9,963 nt of DNA from Bacteroidales bacterium (GTDB lineage Bacteria; Bacteroidota; Bacteroidia; Bacteroidales; VadinHA17). The notes under the pieces were generated by a model, which saw only the letters and a program-made list of their open reading frames with translations, had not been told where the DNA came from and made no database searches. The position numbers were made by a program, and so were the translations under genes. Location: assembly GCA_003520925.1 (NCBI GenBank), contig DOTV01000041.1:2660-12622 (forward strand). The letters are read 5' to 3'. Shown here one piece after another: positions 6,036 through 9,963 of the stretch (positions are counted from its first letter, which is position 1; each line of letters starts with the position of its first letter).

Positions 6036-7373
6036 CTAAAGATCCCTGATAAGGATATTTGAATCAGATTTTGTGATAAGCTTATCAAAATCATCAAGCA
6101 TTTTGGCAATATTGTCATATTCCCTTGTTTTTGCAAATATCTGATGTTCTGATCCTTTCCTGTCAAGCTTCTCCAGGACATAACTCACTGACATTGCATT
6201 TACATCCATTGCCGGCTGATAAAGTCTTTCTTCATGTTCATTCTCGTGAATTACTGAAACCAGTCCGCCCTCGGTAAGATCATTCAGTATATCTCTTACA
6301 AGTCTTATCGGCACCTTAAGACATTTCGAGATTTGTTCGGAACTCATTGGTTTTTCACCAGGAATAAAGTTCTTTATAATCTTGTTCATGATCATAATAA
6401 TCAGAGCTCTCTTCTGAAATGAACTTACCTTAAGAGCCTCAGATTCAAATTCATACCTTGAAAGATTCTGATTAGCGAAAGAAAGCTCAGCACCAAGGAG
6501 AAGAATGATCCAGCTGCTTTGAACCCAGATTATAAACAGCGGTATCGCTGCAAAGCTGCCGTATATAGCACTCAGTTTGGTAATGCCAAACTGCAAATCA
6601 ATATATAACCACTGAAGTATCTGAAGGATCGTACCGGCAATAACCGCTGATACAAGAGCGGGAATCAGCCTGACCCTGGTATTTGGCATTATAATGTATA
6701 AAATGGTGAGGACTAACCATGTAAGCAAATAAGGGGCCAGCTTGAACAGGAATCCGACTATAGGCTTGAAAAATTCGAGTATTGACGATTTTGCAATAAA
6801 ATCGACCAGCTCTTTGTTCACAAAAACTGTCATGCTGCTAGAGAGAATTAGGAAAACCGGAGCAATGAGCATTATTGCCAGGTAATCAGTGAACTTACGT
6901 AACCACGGCCTGGATGAGCTGATCTGCCAGATATGATTAAAAGAACTTTCTATCTGATCGAGAAGGGACATCACAGACCAAATCAGGATTACTATACCAA
7001 TACCTGCAATATATCCTCCTCTGGTAGCCTGTATTGCACTGTTTGCCTGAACCAGAATCCAGTTAAGAACTTCAGGCTGTGTTTGAAATTCTTTAACAAG
7101 CATTTCCTGAAGTTTCTGATCGAGTGCAAATCCTTTTGCAATCCCAAATGCTATCGCAGCGAACGGGATTATTGAGAGCATTGTATACAATGTCAGTGCA
7201 GATGCCCTGAGTTGGACCCTGTCGTTCATGAAACCACGAGCTGCCAAGACAATAATCCTCAACTGTCTTATTACAAAGGACTTTCCTCTTGAAATATCAG
7301 AAATCGAGGTGTGCCAGATTACATCATTAATCTGCCTGAACTTTTGTAGTGCCCAGGAAAGTGGATCTGCCAT
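6036..7373 (-). CDS. YihY/BrkB-family inner membrane protein with C-terminal winged-helix-like domain
   Basis: This 445-aa protein matches the YihY/virulence factor BrkB family (once wrongly called RNase BN). About six membrane segments can be seen near 55-80, 117-137, 162-185, 210-230, 236-256 and 270-298. Family-like motifs include RASALTLYTMLSIIPF (56-71) and YGSFAAIPLFIIWVQ (271-285), with GAELSFA after the last segment. The soluble C-terminal part (about 315-445) includes SSEQISKCLKVPIRLVRDILNDLTEGGLV (344-372), which looks like a winged-helix unit, as in longer members of the family. The role is not settled; transport or envelope functions have been proposed. ATG at 7373 follows a TAnnTTTG box by about 25 bp. 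The gene is divergent from the ComB-like gene (85 bp between) and convergent with bioG. Confidence 0.9.
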   Translation of the reverse strand: MADPLSWALQKFRQINDVIWHTSISDISRGKSFVIRQLRIIVLAARGFMNDRVQLRASALTLYTMLSIIPFAAIAFGIAKGFALDQKLQEMLVKEFQTQPEVLNWILVQANSAIQATRGGYIAGIGIVILIWSVMSLLDQIESSFNHIWQISSSRPWLRKFTDYLAIMLIAPVFLILSSSMTVFVNKELVDFIAKSSILEFFKPIVGFLFKLAPYLLTWLVLTILYIIMPNTRVRLIPALVSAVIAGTILQILQWLYIDLQFGITKLSAIYGSFAAIPLFIIWVQSSWIILLLGAELSFANQNLSRYEFESEALKVSSFQKRALIIMIMNKIIKNFIPGEKPMSSEQISKCLKVPIRLVRDILNDLTEGGLVSVIHENEHEERLYQPAMDVNAMSVSYVLEKLDRKGSEHQIFAKTREYDNIAKMLDDFDKLITKSDSNILIRDL

Positions 7374-7398
7374 TCTTGTTGTTTAACTCTCTAACGCT

Positions 7399-7406
7399 CA
7401 AAGATA
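7399..7406 (-). promoter_or_regulatory. -7 box of the BrkB-like gene promoter
   Basis: TATCTTTG on the minus strand is a perfect TAnnTTTG box. It predicts a start near 7392 and a leader of about 19 nt to the ATG at 7373. The -33 region has no clear TTG, so the call rests on one element and its position. For the divergent ComB-like gene only a weak box (TACTTTTC, 7434-7441) is visible. Confidence 0.45.
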
Positions 7407-7458
7407 CAAAATAGTACATATAAAAATAATTGCTACTTTTCAGATCAAATCATCAACT

Positions 7459-8151
7459 ATGAATATTGAGATATCCGAATTTATTGAAGGAGCCAGGAAT
7501 TCGAGAGGATTGACTGTGATAATTGATGTTTTCAGGGCTTTTTCGGTTGAATGCTATGCAATTGACTCTGGTGCTGTAAAAATAATCACAGCCGGAGAGG
7601 TGGCTGATGCATTTGAATTGAAAAAAAAGTATCCTAAAGCTGTTCTTGTCGGGGAGAGGGACGAAAAGAAAATCAAGGGTTTTGATTTTGGAAACAGTCC
7701 GACCGAAATCATTAAAGCTGATCTTTCAGGTAAAACAGTGATCCATACCACCACAGCAGGAACAAATGGTATTGCTAATGCCTCTGATGCCGATTCAATA
7801 ATTACCGGTAGTTTTGTTAATGCAACAGCTGTTGCAAAATATATAAGGGAGACCGGGCCATCCTGCGTGTCGCTGATAGCCATGGGATACAGGGCACATA
7901 AATCGGCAGAAGAAGATCTTTTATGTGCTGAGTATCTTGAGGCACTGATCCGGGACAGAACGTTGGATATCAGGCCCAGGATTGCAAATCTGAGGGAGAC
8001 TTCAGGAAGAAGATTCTTCAGGCCTGAAAATATTGAGTTCTCCCCTCCTACCGATTTTTTTCTTTGTACAATGCTAAACAGATTCAACTTTATTCTTAAA
8101 GCCCAAAAGAGGTTTGACGGGAATTTCGATATGGAAAAGATCGATATTTAA
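7459..8151 (+). CDS. ComB-family 2-phosphosulfolactate phosphatase homologue
   Basis: This 230-aa protein belongs to the ComB family (PF04029), Mg-dependent phosphatases that convert 2-phosphosulfolactate to sulfolactate in methanogen coenzyme M synthesis. Visible family motifs are VIIDVFRAFS (20-29), the GERDEKKIKGFDFGNSP block (65-81), the TTTAGTNG loop (97-104), and GYRAHKSAEEDLLCAEYL (143-160), where most relatives have a G..SxED..CAG pattern. Length is typical and it is cytoplasmic. Many bacteria that do not make coenzyme M carry this family, and there its substrate is not known. No comA- or comC-like gene is in view, so I leave the symbol empty. The stop codon overlaps the stop of the convergent glycosyltransferase gene. 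Confidence 0.85.
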   Translation: MNIEISEFIEGARNSRGLTVIIDVFRAFSVECYAIDSGAVKIITAGEVADAFELKKKYPKAVLVGERDEKKIKGFDFGNSPTEIIKADLSGKTVIHTTTAGTNGIANASDADSIITGSFVNATAVAKYIRETGPSCVSLIAMGYRAHKSAEEDLLCAEYLEALIRDRTLDIRPRIANLRETSGRRFFRPENIEFSPPTDFFLCTMLNRFNFILKAQKRFDGNFDMEKIDI

Positions 8152-8160
8152 ATAATATCG
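8142..8160. other. Palindrome spanning two overlapping convergent stop codons
   Basis: CGATATT (8142-8148) and AATATCG (8154-8160) form a perfect 7-bp inverted repeat around TAAAT. The stop of the ComB-like gene (8149-8151) and the complement of the glycosyltransferase stop (8148-8150) lie within it. It may act as a minimal shared 3'-end hairpin for both transcripts. It is AT-rich and lacks a clear T tract on either strand, so terminator function is doubtful. Confidence 0.3.
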
Positions 8161-9104
8161 GGAGGAATATTAAAAATAGGCAGCAGCTTCCTTCTTCTGT
8201 GAATTTCCCTGAAAGTACAGAACATACTGACCTTATAAAGCTTGAACATTAGAAGCGATGCATTAGAAGAATCAAGGCTGATCTCCATCCTTTCCCTGAA
8301 CTTTATAAATATTCCTGCAACAAGGCGTGTCAGATTAAGCGTCTTCAGCAACCAGAAAATCCGGAGAAGGCTTACAGTCATTGAGAAAGTCTTTTTATCT
8401 GTCACATTATCATAGAGTTTGCTCAGGTTTTCAATGCTCTCCTTTGTTTTTGCCAGAAACTCCTTGTTTGATTCAAGCCCTTCATGCAGCAAGCCGTTAT
8501 CTATGTGATAAATAGGAATGCCTGCTTTCTTAAGCTGGTAGCTGAATAGAGTATCCTCGTGTCCGTATTGTTTAAGTTCTTCGTAGAACCTGAATTTTGA
8601 AAATATCGACTTCTCAATAAGAACATTGAAGGTAGAAAACCTTGAATATGGATGTTTGTTTCTTTCAGAAGCTTTTTTCTGTTCTTTTTTTCTTCCGTAT
8701 TTCCACCTGAGGAATTTATCGGGATCGCCGGGAGGGCTGTCCTGGTATAATATTCCGCCGCTTATTACCCTTGCACTATTAAGGTATTCGAGCCATTTAT
8801 GCAAATAGTTTTCTGCGGTTCCCCTGATCATAGTATCGGCATCAATGAACAGGAGATAATCCCCGCTGGCTTCCGTGATCAGGCGGTTTCTTATTGAGGC
8901 CCTTCCGATATTCTTTTCAGATGAGACAACTTTGACTTTTTCACCGGTAAGGGCCTGGTATTTCTTCTTATATTCCTCTGAAGATCCGTCATCACCAATA
9001 ATGATTTCGTGAAATTCAGGAACCTCTTCCATCCCATCCCTCATACAGTGAACGAGTGCAACAATATCAAAATCATTCACTGGAATAAGGATAGAAATCT
9101 TCAT
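8148..9104 (-). CDS. Family 2 glycosyltransferase
   Basis: This 318-aa protein has a GT-A fold of the GT2 type. Strand ISILIPVND opens the domain. IGDDGSS (37-42) is the nucleotide-binding segment, and NIGRASIRNRL (65-75) and GDYLLFIDADT (81-91) follow, with D88-x-D90 as the metal-binding DxD. Y-G-H-E-D (180-184) supplies the catalytic-base motif, and LLHEGLE (205-211) the late conserved His. The last 100 residues are basic, with one moderately hydrophobic stretch near 243-268 but no convincing membrane helix. It most likely adds a sugar to a surface glycan or glycolipid on the cytoplasmic side; donor and acceptor cannot be inferred. No other polysaccharide genes are beside it. Its own promoter box lies about 28 bp upstream. 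Confidence 0.9.
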   Translation of the reverse strand: MKISILIPVNDFDIVALVHCMRDGMEEVPEFHEIIIGDDGSSEEYKKKYQALTGEKVKVVSSEKNIGRASIRNRLITEASGDYLLFIDADTMIRGTAENYLHKWLEYLNSARVISGGILYQDSPPGDPDKFLRWKYGRKKEQKKASERNKHPYSRFSTFNVLIEKSIFSKFRFYEELKQYGHEDTLFSYQLKKAGIPIYHIDNGLLHEGLESNKEFLAKTKESIENLSKLYDNVTDKKTFSMTVSLLRIFWLLKTLNLTRLVAGIFIKFRERMEISLDSSNASLLMFKLYKVSMFCTFREIHRRRKLLPIFNIPPDII

Positions 9105-9131
9105 TTTAATGAAACACCAGGTTTGTCAGAT

Positions 9132-9139
9132 CAAAAATA
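9132..9139 (-). promoter_or_regulatory. -7 box of the glycosyltransferase promoter
   Basis: TATTTTTG on the minus strand matches TAnnTTTG exactly. The start near 9125 would give a leader of about 21 nt before ATG at 9104. At the -33 position only TTTAGG is present, which overlaps the edge of the dyad at 9161-9173. Confidence 0.5.
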
Positions 9140-9160
9140 CAACATATTTCCAATATTCCT

Positions 9161-9173
9161 AAAGCCAGGCTTT
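9161..9173. promoter_or_regulatory. AAAGCC-A-GGCTTT dyad between divergent genes, candidate operator
   Basis: AAAGCC and GGCTTT form a perfect 6-bp inverted repeat with a single central A. It overlaps the -33 element of the rightward promoter (TTTG, 9171-9174) and abuts the -33 region of the leftward one. That is a suitable place for a dimeric repressor controlling both genes. Chance cannot be ruled out for 13 bp. Confidence 0.35.
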
Positions 9174-9201
9174 GGCAAAGAAATTGCAATAACTATTTTT
9201 G
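9171..9201 (+). promoter_or_regulatory. Consensus promoter of the DUF4369-type gene
   Basis: TTTG (9171-9174) is followed by 19 bp and TATTTTTG (9194-9201), a perfect Bacteroidota promoter. The predicted start near 9208 gives a leader of about 25 nt to the ATG at 9233. This supports the start chosen for that gene. Confidence 0.75.
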
Positions 9202-9232
9202 TTATCCGTTATTCCATTCCATTTTAAGATAA

Positions 9233-9963
9233 ATGAGAAATATAATTTTTTGCCTTATAATGCTATCCACCACATTTTGCTCCTCAGGACAAATGAAGAA
9301 AGGATATGAAATCCCGGTGACCATTTCGGGTTTGCAGGACTCAGCAATTTTTCTTGCATACCACATGGGCGACAAGCAGTATATTAAGGACACAGTTAAG
9401 CTTGACAGCAAGGGCAGTGCAGTATTTTCAGGTGAAGAAACCGTTCCACAGGGCATCTATATGATAGTCCTTCCCGGTAAACAGTATTTTGAGGTACTGA
9501 TGTCAGCTGATCAGCATTTTTCAGTCAGTTGCAGCTATACCGACTATTTCAATACACTTAAATTTTCAGGGTCAGATGAGAACAGCGCTTTCATTGTTTA
9601 TCAGAAACAATGGGTCGGCATGCAAAAGAAAGCAAGTGCAATAAATAAGCGGTTGCAGAATAACAGGCAGAATACTGATTCACTGAGAATTCTATCGGAA
9701 ATGCAGAAAAAACAGGAAGATTCGATGAAATCCTATCTGCACAGCGTGATAAAAGAAAACAACGGAAACCTTCTTTCAGTCCTGGTTAAAGCAATGTTAC
9801 CTGTTGAAGTTCCAACGATCTCAGTGCCACAAGGCAGCAAAAACCCTGATTCTGTAAAATGGGTTCTGAATTACATTTATAATAAGGATCATTTCTTTGA
9901 CAATATTGACATCAATGACGAAAGACTGCTTCGAACACCTATCTTACAGGCAAGGCTGAATTC
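9233..9963 (+). CDS. Secreted DUF4369-type protein, probable thioredoxin-like family, 3' end cut off
   Basis: The open frame runs from ATG at 9233 to the window edge (243 codons, no stop), so the protein is incomplete. Residues 1-19 form a Sec signal peptide (Arg2, then a hydrophobic core IIFCLIML), probably cut before Q20; C16 follows a Phe, so a lipobox is unlikely. Residues about 26-115 resemble DUF4369, the small beta-rich N-terminal domain of many Bacteroidota periplasmic proteins: IPVTISGLQDSAIFLAYHMG, then DTVKLDSKGSAVFSG. A charged, Gln-rich helical stretch follows (about 122-170), then a segment near 170-243 like the middle domain of those proteins. In the family the C-terminus is often a TlpA/ResA-type thioredoxin domain, which would lie beyond the window. 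Location is periplasmic or outer-surface. Confidence 0.8.
   Translation, partial: MRNIIFCLIMLSTTFCSSGQMKKGYEIPVTISGLQDSAIFLAYHMGDKQYIKDTVKLDSKGSAVFSGEETVPQGIYMIVLPGKQYFEVLMSADQHFSVSCSYTDYFNTLKFSGSDENSAFIVYQKQWVGMQKKASAINKRLQNNRQNTDSLRILSEMQKKQEDSMKSYLHSVIKENNGNLLSVLVKAMLPVEVPTISVPQGSKNPDSVKWVLNYIYNKDHFFDNIDINDERLLRTPILQARLN

Noticed and set aside
9202..9456. Minus-strand open frame antisense to the start of the DUF4369-type gene
   Set aside because: The plus strand has a consensus promoter, a signal peptide and a long open frame with family-like sequence; the antisense product shows nothing recognisable.

Overview
The window looks like chromosomal DNA of a member of the Bacteroidota, probably a Bacteroidales-like or related uncultured lineage. 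The main evidence is promoter architecture. Nearly every intergenic start region carries the Bacteroidota sigma-type -7 box TAnnTTTG, and three regions pair it with a TTG -33 element 18-19 bp upstream (a tRNA, a small RNA and the last gene). The gene content fits too: a BioG-type esterase, a YihY/BrkB membrane protein, a bacterial ComB homologue, and a secreted DUF4369-type protein typical of this phylum. The DNA is moderately AT-rich and Shine-Dalgarno sequences are mostly weak, as is usual there.

Region 1 (1-237) holds a minus-strand tRNA-Arg(UCU) with its own promoter, a downstream hairpin, and short tRNA T-arm-like fragments beyond it.

Region 2 (285-4926) is a minus-strand unit: an AraC-family regulator, then two tandem, divergent, single-chain aconitase/isopropylmalate-dehydratase-type proteins of 603 and 594 aa. 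No leucine, lysine or TCA-cycle genes accompany them. With a dedicated regulator this suggests an inducible pathway for an unknown hydroxy-acid substrate. One copy keeps a canonical aconitase active site. The other keeps the Fe-S cysteines but changes several substrate or catalytic residues. Upstream of the regulator lies an array of five direct repeats spaced exactly 21 bp apart, probably its operator.

Region 3 (4949-5227) has no protein gene but has every mark of a small-RNA gene: a consensus promoter, a 19-bp closing stem joining ends about 190 nt apart, internal hairpins and a strong intrinsic terminator. Its overall shape resembles 6S RNA, but that identity is not proven.

Region 4 (5244-9963) is a set of singly transcribed genes: a BioG-like pimeloyl-ACP methyl esterase (+), a YihY/BrkB membrane protein (-), a ComB-family 2-phosphosulfolactate phosphatase homologue (+), a family 2 glycosyltransferase (-), and the 5' part of a secreted DUF4369-type protein (+) that runs off the window. 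The glycosyltransferase and the last gene diverge from a 128-bp region containing a perfect dyad that overlaps a promoter. The strongest leads are the small RNA, the 21-bp operator array and the paired dehydratases.
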